A model generated the notes under the pieces. That model was not told where the DNA came from. It saw only the letters and a program-made list of their open reading frames with translations, and ran no database searches. A program made the position numbers and the translations under genes. Positions 1 to 9,434 of a stretch of 64,000 nucleotides of DNA are shown here, in pieces (positions within the stretch are counted from its first letter, which is position 1; every line of letters begins with the position of its first letter). Where the stretch lies: assembly GCA_029264355.1 (NCBI GenBank), contig JARIBW010000036.1, positions 62,001-126,000 on the forward strand, in the 5' to 3' direction. Source of the DNA: Collinsella sp. GTDB taxonomy: Bacteria > Actinomycetota > Coriobacteriia > Coriobacteriales > Coriobacteriaceae.

Positions 1-1571
1 GTTGCGACCTTGACATCGGCGCACAAGGCGTCGTTCGCCTCGGCGAGCAGGGCGGGAATCTGAGAATCGGCAAGATCGGCAGCGGCCTTATCCGTCTCAC
101 GCAGCATCTTGTGCCCGAGCGAACCGATCTTCTCCTGATAGGACTCGATCTTCGCAGAGGTCTCGTTGAAACGGGCGTCGGCGAGGGCGGCGATGACGCG
201 ATTGGCCCAATAGAAGTTCTCGGTCGTCACGCGCTCGGTGGTATCGGACAGATACGCGGGCATCTCGTCGACGTTCGCGTAAAGCGCGACCAGGGAGTTG
301 AATGCGTTCGAACCAAAGGCCATCCACTGGATGCACTGAAGCGGCTCGGGCACGTACGGGCGGATCTGCAAGACGGCGAGCTGGCTGTTGCGGTTGATGC
401 CGATGGGACGGTACGCGTTGCGCGAGGCATGCGTGCCCTTGTTGCCGTAACAATCGTACGCGGTCCCCTGATAGTGCGAGGACAAGACGTACTTCACATC
501 CTCGATCGTCACCTTGCGCTCGGGCACGCGGCTCCAGGGGATGTCGTCGGACTCGGGCGTGAACGCGGCATCCGGGCCCTCCCAGCCGTCGTGCGGGTTC
601 AGGCAGCGCTGGATATACCAGGCGCGCGGGGTGTTGTAGACATGGTCGGAATCGGAATGAGAGCCAAAGGCCTCACGCGGGTTGAAGATCTCACCCGAGC
701 GCATGCCCTCGCGGACATCCGCGATCAGATCAACGAGGTCTGCGAGATACTCCTCGTACGCATCGGCCTCATCGCCCTCAAGGCCGTCGAGATCGTCCGT
801 GAAGTACTCCTCATCCAAGATGTCCTCGGGTTCGAGACGATTCGCATTGGTGAGGTTGAGGTGGTTCTCGGCCATCCATTCGCGCAGGTCGGGACTTGCC
901 ATATGCTCGACTTGCTCGCCCTCGGCGTCAAGAAGGTCGAAGTAGTCGATGCCGAGCTGGTTGGGCATGGTCACGTAGGCGTCGTCGGGCACGCGTTTGG
1001 CTATCCAGTGATGGCCGCCGATCGTCTCGAGCCACCAGATCTCATCGGCATCGGAAAACGCGATGCCGTTCATCTCATAGGTGCCATACTGCTCGAGAAG
1101 GGCACCCAGGCGCTGGACGCCCTCGCGGGCCGAATGGATATAGGGCAAAACGACGGTGACGAAGTCCTCCTCACTCAGGCCGCCGGGTACCTCGGGCGCA
1201 TAGTCGGGATCGCCGGGCTCACCGTGGCCCGGAATGTACTCGACAAGCGGATCGGCACCGAGGACGCGCTCATTCGAGGTGATGGTCTCGGTGGCGCTCA
1301 TGCCGACGTTCGCCTCGTTAAAACCGGCGGCGGCCCACACGCCATGGCCCTGAATGGCATCGGGAACGCTGGAATAGCGCATGGGGTTGTCCGGGAGCTC
1401 GAAACTCAAATGGGAGAGCACGCTCGTATAGGTGCGCGGCTGGTCCTCGGGGTGGACCACCATCATCTTTTGGGGCTCGAACTTGCCATTGGGCGAATCC
1501 TCATTGCGGGCGACGATGGTCGACCCATCGTAGCTCGCGTGCTTGCCGACCAAGATCGTGGTGCATGCCAT
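1..1571 (-). CDS. pepD: C69-family dipeptidase, partial (3' end outside window)
   Basis: Dipeptidase of the Ntn-hydrolase family C69 (PepD/PepDA type), expected to cleave dipeptides in the cytoplasm. The visible protein starts Met-Ala-Cys-Thr-Thr. In this family removal of the first residues exposes the N-terminal nucleophile cysteine (Cys3 here). The start is followed by the family block [10 protein letters not shown] near residues 14-23, and by the segments [10 protein letters not shown] and GTAYDCYG nearer the C-terminus. About 523 codons lie in the window and no stop is reached, so the C-terminus is missing; full family members are about 470-540 aa. The ATG at 1569-1571 is preceded by a Shine-Dalgarno-like CAAGGAGG. 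Its own stretch lies downstream of folD, separated by a stem-loop. Family call is firm; substrate is inferred. Confidence 0.88.
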   Translation of the reverse strand, partial: MACTTILVGKHASYDGSTIVARNEDSPNGKFEPQKMMVVHPEDQPRTYTSVLSHLSFELPDNPMRYSSVPDAIQGHGVWAAAGFNEANVGMSATETITSNERVLGADPLVEYIPGHGEPGDPDYAPEVPGGLSEEDFVTVVLPYIHSAREGVQRLGALLEQYGTYEMNGIAFSDADEIWWLETIGGHHWIAKRVPDDAYVTMPNQLGIDYFDLLDAEGEQVEHMASPDLREWMAENHLNLTNANRLEPEDILDEEYFTDDLDGLEGDEADAYEEYLADLVDLIADVREGMRSGEIFNPREAFGSHSDSDHVYNTPRAWYIQRCLNPHDGWEGPDAAFTPESDDIPWSRVPERKVTIEDVKYVLSSHYQGTAYDCYGNKGTHASRNAYRPIGINRNSQLAVLQIRPYVPEPLQCIQWMAFGSNAFNSLVALYANVDEMPAYLSDTTERVTTENFYWANRVIAALADARFNETSAKIESYQEKIGSLGHKMLRETDKAAADLADSQIPALLAEANDALCADVKVA

Positions 1572-1661
1572 GAATCCTCCTTGGAGTCTGTGCGGTCACT
1601 GGCCACAGTGTACCCATGGGGGCACGAGGCTACGCTGAGGAACTGACGAGTGGTATGACGA

Positions 1662-1704
1662 AGCCCCCATCATGGGCGTTGCCGAGACGTCCATGATGGG
1701 GGCT
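1662..1704. terminator. Stem-loop between folD and the dipeptidase gene
   Basis: A perfect 14-bp inverted repeat (arms 1662-1675 and 1691-1704, loop 15 nt) lies just after the folD stop on the minus strand. It has no clear U-run on either side, so it may be a weak or factor-assisted terminator, or an mRNA-stabilising hairpin. Confidence 0.5.
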
Positions 1705-1754
1705 CGATGAGGGGGCCGGGTGACACGCTGCGGGAGGAAACCCGGGCAAAGGCG

Positions 1755-2627
1755 CTATGCGCGCATGGCCGCCTCGGGATGCTGGAGCTCGGCCGCCAGG
1801 CACACGTTGCTCATGAGCATGGCGCGCGTCATGGGACCGACGCCGCCCGGCACCGGTGTGATGGAGCCCGCGACCAGTTCGGCAGATGCGAAGTCGACGT
1901 CACCGCAAAGCTTGCCGTTCTCGTCGCGATCCATGCCGACATCGATGACGGCGGCTCCCGGTTTGATCCAGGGACCCTTGACCATCTTGGGGATGCCGCA
2001 CGCGACCACGAGGATATCGGCGCTCTGGCAAATCCGGGCGAGCTCGCACGGATCGGTATGGGAATGCGCGACCGAAATCGTGGCGTTGCGCGCAAGCAGC
2101 ATCAGCGACATGGGCTTGCCAACGATGGACGAGCGCCCCACGATCACCGCGTTCTTACCCGCCGGGTCGATACCGTAAGCGTCGAGCATCTCCATGATGC
2201 CGGCGGGCGTGCAAGGGCGAAGCCCCGGAAGCCCACGGACGAGCTTGCCCAGATTCTCCGGGTGAAAGCCATCGACGTCCTTCTTGGGATCGATGGCGGC
2301 GACGACCTGCTCGGCATCGAGATGAGCCGGCAAGGGCATCTGCACCAAGATGCCGGCGATGGAGGGGTCGACGTTCAACCGCTCGATGAGCGCCATGAGC
2401 TCATCCTGGGTCGTGTCCCCAGAGAGTTTGAAATCCCGCGACGGGATGCCGCACTCCTCGCAGTCGCGCAGCTTGGCGCGAACATATGTGGCCGAACCCT
2501 GGTCGTCGCCAACCAGCACGACCGCCAGGCCGCACGGGATATCTTGCGCCATCAGGCGAGCGGCGCGCTCGGCGGCGCGGCCGCGAACCTCGGCAGCGAG
2601 TTTCTTACCGTCGATAATCGTAGCCAT
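1755..2627 (-). CDS. folD: Bifunctional methylene-THF dehydrogenase / methenyl-THF cyclohydrolase FolD
   Basis: Interconverts 5,10-methylene-THF, methenyl-THF and 10-formyl-THF in the cytoplasm. At 290 aa it is the usual family length. The catalytic Tyr48 and Lys52 (motif YVRAK), the substrate motif KDVDG (116-120), the dinucleotide-binding motif GRSSIVGKP (164-172) and the C-terminal TPVPGGVGPMT (about 257-267) are all intact. It lies 8 nt downstream of fhs on the same strand, so the two form a C1-folate operon: Fhs makes 10-formyl-THF from formate and FolD reduces it. Confidence 0.96.
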   Translation of the reverse strand: MATIIDGKKLAAEVRGRAAERAARLMAQDIPCGLAVVLVGDDQGSATYVRAKLRDCEECGIPSRDFKLSGDTTQDELMALIERLNVDPSIAGILVQMPLPAHLDAEQVVAAIDPKKDVDGFHPENLGKLVRGLPGLRPCTPAGIMEMLDAYGIDPAGKNAVIVGRSSIVGKPMSLMLLARNATISVAHSHTDPCELARICQSADILVVACGIPKMVKGPWIKPGAAVIDVGMDRDENGKLCGDVDFASAELVAGSITPVPGGVGPMTRAMLMSNVCLAAELQHPEAAMRA

Positions 2628-2635
2628 ACCGGTCC

Positions 2636-4303
2636 TTAAAACAAGCCCGTGATGACGCCATTGTCATCGACATCGATGTTCTCGGCCGCGGGAACCTTGG
2701 GAAGGCCCGGCATCGTGAGCACGTTGCCCGTGAGGGCGACGACGAAATGGGCGCCGGCGCTCACCTTGAGCTCGCGCACGGTGATGCGGAAGTGCTCGGG
2801 CGCACCGAGCGCACTCGCCTGGTCGGAGAAGGAGTACTGGGTCTTGGCGACGCACACTGGCAGGTTGCCGAAGCCGTTGGCGCGCAGCTCCGCGAGTTGG
2901 CGCTTGGCCGCCGGGGCGAAGTCGACGCCGTCGGCGTGATAGACCTTGGTGGCGATCGCATCGAGGGCATCGGCCACATCCGTGCCGTCCTCATAGGCGA
3001 ACTTGAACTCGTGGGGCTCCTCGATAAGGCGCATGACCTCATCCGCCAAATCGAGAGCGCCCTCGCCACCCTTGGCCCAGACCTCGGACAGGCGGACGTT
3101 CACGCCGACCTTCTCGCACTCTGCCGCAATGAGATCGAGCTCGGCCTCGGTATCGGTCGGGAAGCGATTGATCGCGACGACGCAGGGCAGGCCGAAGACG
3201 CTCTGGATGTTCTCGACATGGCGGAGCAGGTTGGGCATACCCGCCTTGAGGGCCTCGAGGTTCTCGGCGTCGAGCTCGGTCTTGGCCGCACCGCCGTTGT
3301 ACTTGAGGGCGCGTGCGGTGGCGACCACCACGACGGCGCTCGGGCGGATCCCGGTCATACGGCACTTGATGTCGAGGAACTTCTCGGCTCCGAGGTCGGC
3401 ACCGAAGCCGGCCTCGGTAATGGCGACGTCACCGAAGCGCATGGCCATCCTCGTGGCCATGACGGAGTTGCAGCCGTGCGCGATGTTGGCGAACGGGCCG
3501 CCGTGCACGAACGCGGGCGTGTGCTCGAGCGTCTGCACGAGATTGGGCTTGAGCGCGTCCTTCAGCAGGGCCGCCATGGCGCCCTGGGCCTTGAGCTGGC
3601 TTGCGCGGACGGGTTCACCGTCATAGGTGTAGCCGACCACGATCTCGCCGAGACGCTGCTTGAGGTCGGAGATGGAGGTGGACAGGCACAGGATCGCCAT
3701 GACCTCGGATGCGACGGTGATGTCGAATCCATCCTCGCGCGGTACGCCCTGGGCCTTGCCGCCGATACCGTCGATGACGTGGCGGAGCTGGCGGTCGTTC
3801 ATATCGACGACGCGCTTCCAGGTGATGCGCTTGACGTCGATGCCGAGTGCGTTTCCCTGCTGGATGTGATTGTCCAACATGGCTGCGAGCAGATTGTTGG
3901 CGGCGCCGATGGCGTGGAAGTCGCCGGTGAAATGGAGGTTGATGTCCTCCATGGGAACGACCTGGGCATACCCGCCGCCGGCAGCGCCCCCCTTGACGCC
4001 GAAGACCGGACCGAGCGAGGGCTCGCGCAGGGCGACCGCGCTCTTGACGCCGCGACGACGCAGCGCATCGGCCAATCCGATGGTCGTCGTGGTCTTGCCC
4101 TCGCCAGCGGGCGTGGGGTTGATGGCCGTGACGAGAACAAGCTTGGCCTCGTGGTCACTCGGCTCGTTGAGCAGCGAGTAATCCACTTTCGCCTTGTCGA
4201 AACCGTACGGGATAAGGTGCTTGGGATCGACGCCGGCTGCCTCAGCGACCCGCTGAATCGGCAACGGCGCAACAGAGTGGGCGATTTCGATATCAGTCGG
4301 CAT
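2636..4303 (-). CDS. fhs: Formate--tetrahydrofolate ligase
   Basis: ATP-dependent ligation of formate to THF giving 10-formyl-THF, feeding purine synthesis and C1 metabolism. The protein of 555 aa has the P-loop TPAGEGKTT at about residues 64-72 and family blocks such as [20 protein letters not shown] and [14 protein letters not shown]. The start is chosen at 4303 ([10 protein letters not shown]) because AGAAGGGA lies 6-7 nt upstream; an in-frame ATG eight codons earlier has no comparable site. It heads the fhs-folD pair. Anaerobic gut Actinobacteria commonly carry it outside any full Wood-Ljungdahl set; no other acetogenesis gene is seen here. Confidence 0.97.
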   Translation of the reverse strand: MPTDIEIAHSVAPLPIQRVAEAAGVDPKHLIPYGFDKAKVDYSLLNEPSDHEAKLVLVTAINPTPAGEGKTTTTIGLADALRRRGVKSAVALREPSLGPVFGVKGGAAGGGYAQVVPMEDINLHFTGDFHAIGAANNLLAAMLDNHIQQGNALGIDVKRITWKRVVDMNDRQLRHVIDGIGGKAQGVPREDGFDITVASEVMAILCLSTSISDLKQRLGEIVVGYTYDGEPVRASQLKAQGAMAALLKDALKPNLVQTLEHTPAFVHGGPFANIAHGCNSVMATRMAMRFGDVAITEAGFGADLGAEKFLDIKCRMTGIRPSAVVVVATARALKYNGGAAKTELDAENLEALKAGMPNLLRHVENIQSVFGLPCVVAINRFPTDTEAELDLIAAECEKVGVNVRLSEVWAKGGEGALDLADEVMRLIEEPHEFKFAYEDGTDVADALDAIATKVYHADGVDFAPAAKRQLAELRANGFGNLPVCVAKTQYSFSDQASALGAPEHFRITVRELKVSAGAHFVVALTGNVLTMPGLPKVPAAENIDVDDNGVITGLF

Positions 4304-4370
4304 GAAGGGTCCCTTCTCTTCAATCATGTGACGCGTTCAGGATAGCACGGCCCATCGTGAACCACGTGCT

Positions 4371-5441
4371 TTACAACCCGGGGGCCTCGACTCCCAAATG
4401 CTCGAACGCCGCAGGCGTCGCCATGCGCCCCTGCGGAGTGCGGACGATCAGGCCGCATTGCAGTAGATAGGGCTCGTAGACGTCCTCGAGCGTGTTGGCG
4501 TCCTCACCCGTCGCGCTCGCAAGGGTCGACAGGCCGACGGCACGGCCGCGAAACGTCTTGCACAGCGTCTCGAGGATGCGGATGTCCATCCAATCCAGGC
4601 CGAGCTCGTCTATCTCGAAGAAGCGCATCGCCTCCTGAGCGATACCGAGCTCGATGGATCCCTCCCCGCGGACCTGGGCGTAATCACGCACGCGCTTGAG
4701 CAGGCGATTCGCAAGACGAGGCGTGCCACGGGAACGCGAGGCGATCTCCTTTGCGGACTCGCGGTCGATCGACACGCCGAGGATGCCCGAGGAGCGGCAG
4801 ACGATATCGGCCAGATCCTCGATCCCGTAGTAATCCAAGCGATATGAAATGCCGAAGCGATCGCGCAGGGGACCCGTGAGCATGCCGGAGCGCGTGGTGG
4901 CGCCAACGAGCGTGAATCGAGGGATGTCCAGGCGAATCGATCGGGCGGCGGGCCCCTTGCCGATCACGATATCGAGGGAGAAGTCCTCCATCGCCGGATA
5001 TAAGATTTCCTCGACCTGACGGTTGAGGCGATGAATCTCATCGATGAACAGGACGTCGCCCGGTTGCAGGTTGGTGAGGATCGCCGCGAGGTCGCCCGTG
5101 CGGGCGATGGCGGGGCCCGAAGTGGTCTTTATCTGAGCGCCCATCTCATTTGCAACGACCGCGGCCAACGTGGTCTTGCCCAGGCCCGGAGGCCCGGAGA
5201 AAATCACATGGTCGAGGCTCTCCCCCCTGCTCTGCGCGGCCTCGATGAGGATGCTCAGACTCTGCTTGATGTGCTCCTGACCGCAATATTCCTCAAGGCG
5301 CTGCGGGCGCAGGCCTCGCTCGACGTCGAGGTCGTCGGAGGTGAGCTCCCCCGTCACGAACCGCTCCGCCTCGCCTCCCGCCGCATGACCGGACGGCGCC
5401 CCGGCCCACAGGTCAGTCGACTCGTCTACTTCCCACATCAC
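4371..5441 (-). CDS. ruvB: Holliday junction branch-migration ATPase RuvB
   Basis: Hexameric AAA+ motor that drives branch migration with RuvA. Walker A GPPGLGKT is at about residues 83-90, Walker B with D134-E135 (LFIDEIHRL), followed by the sensor segment GATTRSGML and the C-terminal winged helix. The length of 356 aa is normal, with a short N-terminal extension of about 30 residues. The reading frame opens at GTG 5441 overlapping the ruvA stop (GTGA); an ATG immediately follows at 5438 and either may be used. Last gene of ruvC-ruvA-ruvB. Confidence 0.97.
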   Translation of the reverse strand: MMWEVDESTDLWAGAPSGHAAGGEAERFVTGELTSDDLDVERGLRPQRLEEYCGQEHIKQSLSILIEAAQSRGESLDHVIFSGPPGLGKTTLAAVVANEMGAQIKTTSGPAIARTGDLAAILTNLQPGDVLFIDEIHRLNRQVEEILYPAMEDFSLDIVIGKGPAARSIRLDIPRFTLVGATTRSGMLTGPLRDRFGISYRLDYYGIEDLADIVCRSSGILGVSIDRESAKEIASRSRGTPRLANRLLKRVRDYAQVRGEGSIELGIAQEAMRFFEIDELGLDWMDIRILETLCKTFRGRAVGLSTLASATGEDANTLEDVYEPYLLQCGLIVRTPQGRMATPAAFEHLGVEAPGL

Positions 5442-6061
5442 GATTCCATTCCCAGCCGCTTGAGCGCCAGGGCCAAAAGCTCCTCGGCGCGCATGTCCTT
5501 GCCATCATACCCGTCGAGCGCCAGAGCGACCTCCGCGGCGGTGAAGCCCATGGAGAGCAAAGCCGCCGTCGCATCCTCGAGCGCCGATGGCGCGGCGGTG
5601 GGGGCGGCGGCAAATGGCAGCGGAGCGGTGGGGGCGGCAGAGCCGGCGAGCGAGCGGTCCTTCTCGAAAACACCCTTGAGCTCGAGGATCAGTCGCTGAG
5701 CGGTCTTTTTGCCCACGCCCGGCACGGTCGCCATCCCCTTGTCGTCTTCCATCATCACCAACGTATACAGCTCGGGCACCGTAAACGAAGATAGGATCGC
5801 AAGGGCGAGCTTGGCGCCCACGCCACTCACCGAGACCAACTTGTCGAACATCGTGCGCTCGTCCTTTGTGGCGAACCCGAACAGAGTGCACGAATCCTCA
5901 CGCACGACCATGCGCGTGTACAGGCGAGCGGGCGAGCCGACCTGTGCGAGGCTTGATGCGGTAGTTGCGGAGATACCGAGCTCGAAGCCCATGCCGTTCA
6001 CATCGATGACGGCCATTCCCGCGGTCGCCTCGACGAGCGTGCCATTCAATATCGAGATCAT
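5438..6061 (-). CDS. ruvA: Holliday junction DNA-binding protein RuvA
   Basis: Tetrameric junction-binding subunit of RuvAB, 207 aa. It begins with the OB-fold N-terminus ([12 protein letters not shown]), has the helix-hairpin-helix block [18 protein letters not shown] near residue 110-127, an Ala/Pro-rich flexible linker, and a C-terminal domain III ([15 protein letters not shown]) that binds RuvB. The start overlaps the ruvC stop by 4 nt, so translation is probably coupled. Confidence 0.97.
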   Translation of the reverse strand: MISILNGTLVEATAGMAVIDVNGMGFELGISATTASSLAQVGSPARLYTRMVVREDSCTLFGFATKDERTMFDKLVSVSGVGAKLALAILSSFTVPELYTLVMMEDDKGMATVPGVGKKTAQRLILELKGVFEKDRSLAGSAAPTAPLPFAAAPTAAPSALEDATAALLSMGFTAAEVALALDGYDGKDMRAEELLALALKRLGMES

Positions 6062-6582
6062 GCGTAGGGGTTTCCCTTCTCTTGCGTGTAGGCGCCCCCG
6101 CTCAACTCACGCGTGCGACGCAGGTGCGCGTGGCATACCGCGCACGCCAAGGCATCCGCGGCATGGTCGGGCTTTGGATCGTGATCGAGATGAAGCAACG
6201 TACGGACCATATAGGTGACCTGCGCCTTATCTGCGGCTCCCGTGCCCACAACGGCCTGCTTGATCTGCATGGGAGTGTACTCCCCCACTTCGACGCCGCA
6301 TAGGGAGCACGCGACAAGAGCGGCGCCGCGAGCGTGAGCGGTGGGTATGGCGGAACGGACATTCGCACCGAAATAGATGCCCTCCACGGCTGCCTCCTGC
6401 GGGTGGTAGCGATCGACCACGGCGGTAAGCTCACCGGCGATGCGCCGCAAACGCGCCGCCAGATCGGAGCCGGACGAGGTCTCGATGCAACCGTATGCCC
6501 GACAGCGCACCTCACCATGGCGCTCTTCGACGATGCCCCACCCAGTGTTCGCCAAACCCGGGTCGATCCCCAATATGACCAA
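6058..6582 (-). CDS. ruvC: Holliday junction resolvase RuvC
   Basis: Endonuclease that resolves Holliday junctions, 174 aa. The four acidic catalytic residues of the RNase-H fold are in place: Asp7 (GIDPGL), Glu67 (VEGIYF), Asp139 and Asp143 (PDHAADALA). First gene of the ruvCAB operon. The upstream 68 nt carry a -10 box and a LexA-type palindrome, so DNA-damage control is likely. Confidence 0.97.
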   Translation of the reverse strand: MVILGIDPGLANTGWGIVEERHGEVRCRAYGCIETSSGSDLAARLRRIAGELTAVVDRYHPQEAAVEGIYFGANVRSAIPTAHARGAALVACSLCGVEVGEYTPMQIKQAVVGTGAADKAQVTYMVRTLLHLDHDPKPDHAADALACAVCHAHLRRTRELSGGAYTQEKGNPYA

Positions 6583-6599
6583 ACCGTCTCCTTGATATC

Positions 6600-6620
6600 T
6601 CGAACGTTTGTTCTACTATA
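6600..6620 (-). promoter_or_regulatory. Putative LexA/SOS box overlapping the ruvCAB promoter
   Basis: TCGAACGTTTGTTCTA at 6600-6615 matches the actinobacterial LexA consensus TCGAAC-N4-GTTCGA at 10 of 12 specified positions. The -10 hexamer TATAGT (minus strand) is at 6615-6620 and abuts the box, so a bound repressor would cover the transcription start. The -35 is poor. The ruvC start codon is 18 nt downstream. Confidence 0.75.
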
Positions 6621-6650
6621 CCATGCATCCAGACGGAAGGAGAGGCGTTT

Positions 6651-8642
6651 TTAGTTCAGTGAGAAGAAGCCCGCGCCCCCGGCAGCACCGCTGTCCTGCG
6701 ATCCAAGCCCAAACGCCTCGGGCCCGAGCCCCTCGGAGGCCATGCGCCCCAACGCCTCTCGGACGGACTGCTCGGCATCCTTGAGCTGTTCGCCCATGCG
6801 CTCGAGCCCGCCCTCGCCCATGAGCTCGCGGCGTTGTTCGGGCGTGATGCCGAGCAAATCGGCCAACATGTCCATGATCTCGCCCCGGGCACGTTCGGCA
6901 CGGGCGGCGCCGCGCTTTTCAAGGCGACGAAACTCCGCGTCGGCCAAATCCGCCGCGCGAAGCCGTTCCTGCCCATGTCTGCCCATATCCGACCAGCCGA
7001 GCATCGACGGCCAGGCGCGCTCCGCGAACGAGCGGGACGACACGACCGGACATGACGGCAAAAGACGCCGCCACGCCTCTCCGGACCTGACGATCATCAG
7101 GATGAGCGCCGCCGATTCCGGGTCGCTTGCAAACAGGGGGAGATCGTCCAAGACGGCATTGCGATCGACATGTGCCTCGAGCGCACCGTCGATCTGTGAG
7201 GGGTCGAGCGAGAGCAGTGAGGAGAGTGCTCGATCGGCGATATCGCCGTCGGCGCCGAGCTGGCACACCGCATCCCGCAGGACGGTGGCCATATCGTCGG
7301 CGACGGCGTTGAGACCGAGTAACTCCTCGGGAAGGACCGCTGAAATGCGATTCCGCGCGCGGGCGAGCCATTCCAACGACGTCAGGTACACATCGCCGAA
7401 AGGCGCGAGCGTCGCCATGTTCGCACGCGCGCCGACCCGCGGGCGCAACGCGTAATCGGTCTTGGTGAGGGCGCTGAGCGGCATCGCATGCTCAATCTGA
7501 GCGACATCCTCCATCATCAGGGCGCCGGCGCGCGCCTGTGCGGTTGGGACGGAGATGCCAGGGTTACCGGGTTCATCGCCATCCAACAACGGGCGAATAT
7601 CGGGGGCGACGCGCTCGACCATGCGGATGTGAAGACGCGAGGCCACCTCCCGCGCGAGGCGGGAGCGCAAGACATGGAGCTCCTGGGCGGTGCCATCGGA
7701 TGCCCCATCATGCTCGACGTGCAGCGCGATGACGGACCGAGGCCCCAGGGCATCGACGGCCAGACACGCGAGCAGACTGCTCGCCAGGCCACCGTCCAAG
7801 GCGACGAGCACGCGTCCGGCGCCCTGCGCTGCGACCGAATCCCGCAGATGCAGGCGCAAGCCGTTCCACATCCAGGTGCCGCGATCGAAGCGCGGGATCT
7901 TGCGATCCTCAACCGCCTCGCAGGGCACCCCGCGCACCACGTCCTGCACCAGCAGGGACTCCTCGAAACACGGGGCGAGGGCGACGACACGTCCCCCGTC
8001 GTCCAGCACATAGGAACCACCCGTATAGACCACATCGTCATAACCGCCGACGGGGGCCATGCACGCCATCCAAATCCCGGCACGCGCGACCCGCTCCGTC
8101 ATCTGGCCCGCAGGAAGTGCGGCCGCCGCCGCAGAATCGCAATCCGTCACATCCAAACCGTTGACGGGGAAGTGCAGCAGCAGATCGCAACCGCCGGGAA
8201 GGGACGCAAGATCGCGCTGGGCGTCGAACGTCACCGCGATGCGCGTGCCCGCGATATCGAACACCGGAGGCGCCCACGGCGAGACGGGAACGTCCTCCTG
8301 ATGCCTGATCATGGTCAAGCGCAGCGGCACCACACGTCCGCGACGCAGCAAAAACGCCTCGAACAGCTGGCCGACCTCCAAGGAGAGCACGGCGGGGACG
8401 ATGCACGCCACATCGGCCGCGTCGCAGACCGCCGCGAGCCGATCGAGGGCCCTCAGCAGGTCATGTTCGTAGTTCGGATAGTCGACCAGTGCCCCCGGCG
8501 TGACGCCGCACATCAGGGGCGCGGGGACGCACAGGAGATCGGCCCCGGCATCTTGTGCCAGGCGCACCTGCTGCTCGACTCGGGAGCAGATGCCGTCGAA
8601 ATCTCCAAGGCGGGCGCCGATCTGGGCCAGGGCGATTCTCAT
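6651..8642 (-). CDS. NAD+ synthetase (NadE)-like protein with degenerate glutaminase and synthetase active sites
   Basis: The 663-aa protein aligns over its length with glutamine-dependent NAD+ synthetase: an N-terminal nitrilase-fold glutaminase (about 1-250), an ATP-pyrophosphatase-type synthetase (about 275-560) and an extra Ala/Glu-rich C-terminal tail of about 90 residues. The key residues are missing. The glutaminase Glu motif (usually FPELFLSGYP) reads VPAPLMCGVTP, with Ala41 for Glu; the Lys is not found; the Cys motif (LICEDIW) reads VTFDAQRD. The synthetase P-loop SGGIDSS reads DGGLASS and the downstream TTLYGD block is also lost. I infer a pseudoenzyme, perhaps regulatory or structural, rather than a working NadE. 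The start at 8642 (MRIALAQIG) fits the family N-terminus; an earlier in-frame ATG adds 12 unrelated residues. Divergence could also reflect altered chemistry. Confidence 0.72.
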   Translation of the reverse strand: MRIALAQIGARLGDFDGICSRVEQQVRLAQDAGADLLCVPAPLMCGVTPGALVDYPNYEHDLLRALDRLAAVCDAADVACIVPAVLSLEVGQLFEAFLLRRGRVVPLRLTMIRHQEDVPVSPWAPPVFDIAGTRIAVTFDAQRDLASLPGGCDLLLHFPVNGLDVTDCDSAAAAALPAGQMTERVARAGIWMACMAPVGGYDDVVYTGGSYVLDDGGRVVALAPCFEESLLVQDVVRGVPCEAVEDRKIPRFDRGTWMWNGLRLHLRDSVAAQGAGRVLVALDGGLASSLLACLAVDALGPRSVIALHVEHDGASDGTAQELHVLRSRLAREVASRLHIRMVERVAPDIRPLLDGDEPGNPGISVPTAQARAGALMMEDVAQIEHAMPLSALTKTDYALRPRVGARANMATLAPFGDVYLTSLEWLARARNRISAVLPEELLGLNAVADDMATVLRDAVCQLGADGDIADRALSSLLSLDPSQIDGALEAHVDRNAVLDDLPLFASDPESAALILMIVRSGEAWRRLLPSCPVVSSRSFAERAWPSMLGWSDMGRHGQERLRAADLADAEFRRLEKRGAARAERARGEIMDMLADLLGITPEQRRELMGEGGLERMGEQLKDAEQSVREALGRMASEGLGPEAFGLGSQDSGAAGGAGFFSLN

Positions 8643-8712
8643 CGGTGGGGTCAACCTTTCTTGCTCACATTGCACCATACGACGGCGTCACGTCAGGAGA
8701 TGATGCAAATAA

Positions 8713-8748
8713 CGGGTGGCGAGGAGCCGTTACGCCCCTCGCCACCCG
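8713..8748 (-). terminator. Terminator after the superoxide reductase gene
   Basis: A GC-rich 12-bp stem (CGGGTGGCGAGG paired with CCTCGCCACCCG) is followed on the minus strand by TTATTTGC, a short U-rich tract. Confidence 0.7.
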
Positions 8749-8800
8749 CGTAGATACGTTCGCGCCACAAGGCACGGGCCGCGCGGCCTTTAACGGAATC

Positions 8801-9166
8801 TTAGAACTCCGCCTTCCACAGGCCGTGGAGGTTGCAGTATGCGTAGACGATACCGGTCTTCACGCCGCCCGCGAAGAAGGTGGTCGGGGCCTGACCGGGC
8901 TTGAGGTAATGGATCTCCAGGCGACCGGCGGCCTCGAGCGCGATCCACTCGATGTAATGCGCATCCTCCATGGGATGCTCGACCTCGCCGACGGTCACGT
9001 TCAGGACATGGCCCTCGCGCTGGAGCTCGATGAACGGAACGTGCTTCTCGACGGCAGCGTCCACGGTGTTGGCGGCAACCTCGGTATAGCCGGCCGGGGC
9101 GACCATGTCGGCGTCGACGGCGGCGAGGAACTTGCCGGTCTCTTCATTCTTGAAAAACGTAGCCAT
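8801..9166 (-). CDS. Desulfoferrodoxin-family superoxide reductase lacking the Cys4 centre
   Basis: A 121-aa protein with a complete neelaredoxin/superoxide-reductase active site: the Glu40-Lys41-His42 motif (EKHVP), His64, His70, Cys111 and His114, the His4Cys iron ligands. It should reduce superoxide to peroxide in the cytoplasm using an external electron donor. The first about 35 residues occupy the place of the desulforedoxin domain of classical desulfoferrodoxins but contain no cysteine, so centre I is absent. The start at 9166 gives the shortest frame with an AAAGGA site upstream; a longer in-frame ATG at 9196 precedes that site and is rejected. Single-gene unit with its own terminator. 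Confidence 0.9.
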   Translation of the reverse strand: MATFFKNEETGKFLAAVDADMVAPAGYTEVAANTVDAAVEKHVPFIELQREGHVLNVTVGEVEHPMEDAHYIEWIALEAAGRLEIHYLKPGQAPTTFFAGGVKTGIVYAYCNLHGLWKAEF

Positions 9167-9434
9167 ATGTATCAATCCTTTCAAAGGAGTCCGCATTCAA
9201 CGTATAAGAGTATGCCCTAAGTGGGCGCCCGATAAACGGCCAAGTCGCAACCCGACCGCACCGCCATCAAATACTGCCAGACCGCGCCGACAGGCGATGT
9301 ATGAGCAGATCCGAAAGCGGGGCCGCGGTGAACGCAGTTACCGAACGGGCCGGAAGCCGCGCCATACGCCCTCGCACTCGAACAGGGCCGTTCGAGCGCG
9401 AGGCGACACCCTCCCCGCTCCCAAATCGGACAGA
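9167..9434. other. Intergenic region, dnaE 3' side and superoxide reductase upstream
   Basis: 268 nt without a supported gene. An imperfect stem-loop at about 9367-9405 lies just after dnaE (minus strand) and lacks a U-run. AAAGGA before 9166 is the ribosome site of the superoxide reductase. No clear promoter boxes were found. Confidence 0.5.
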
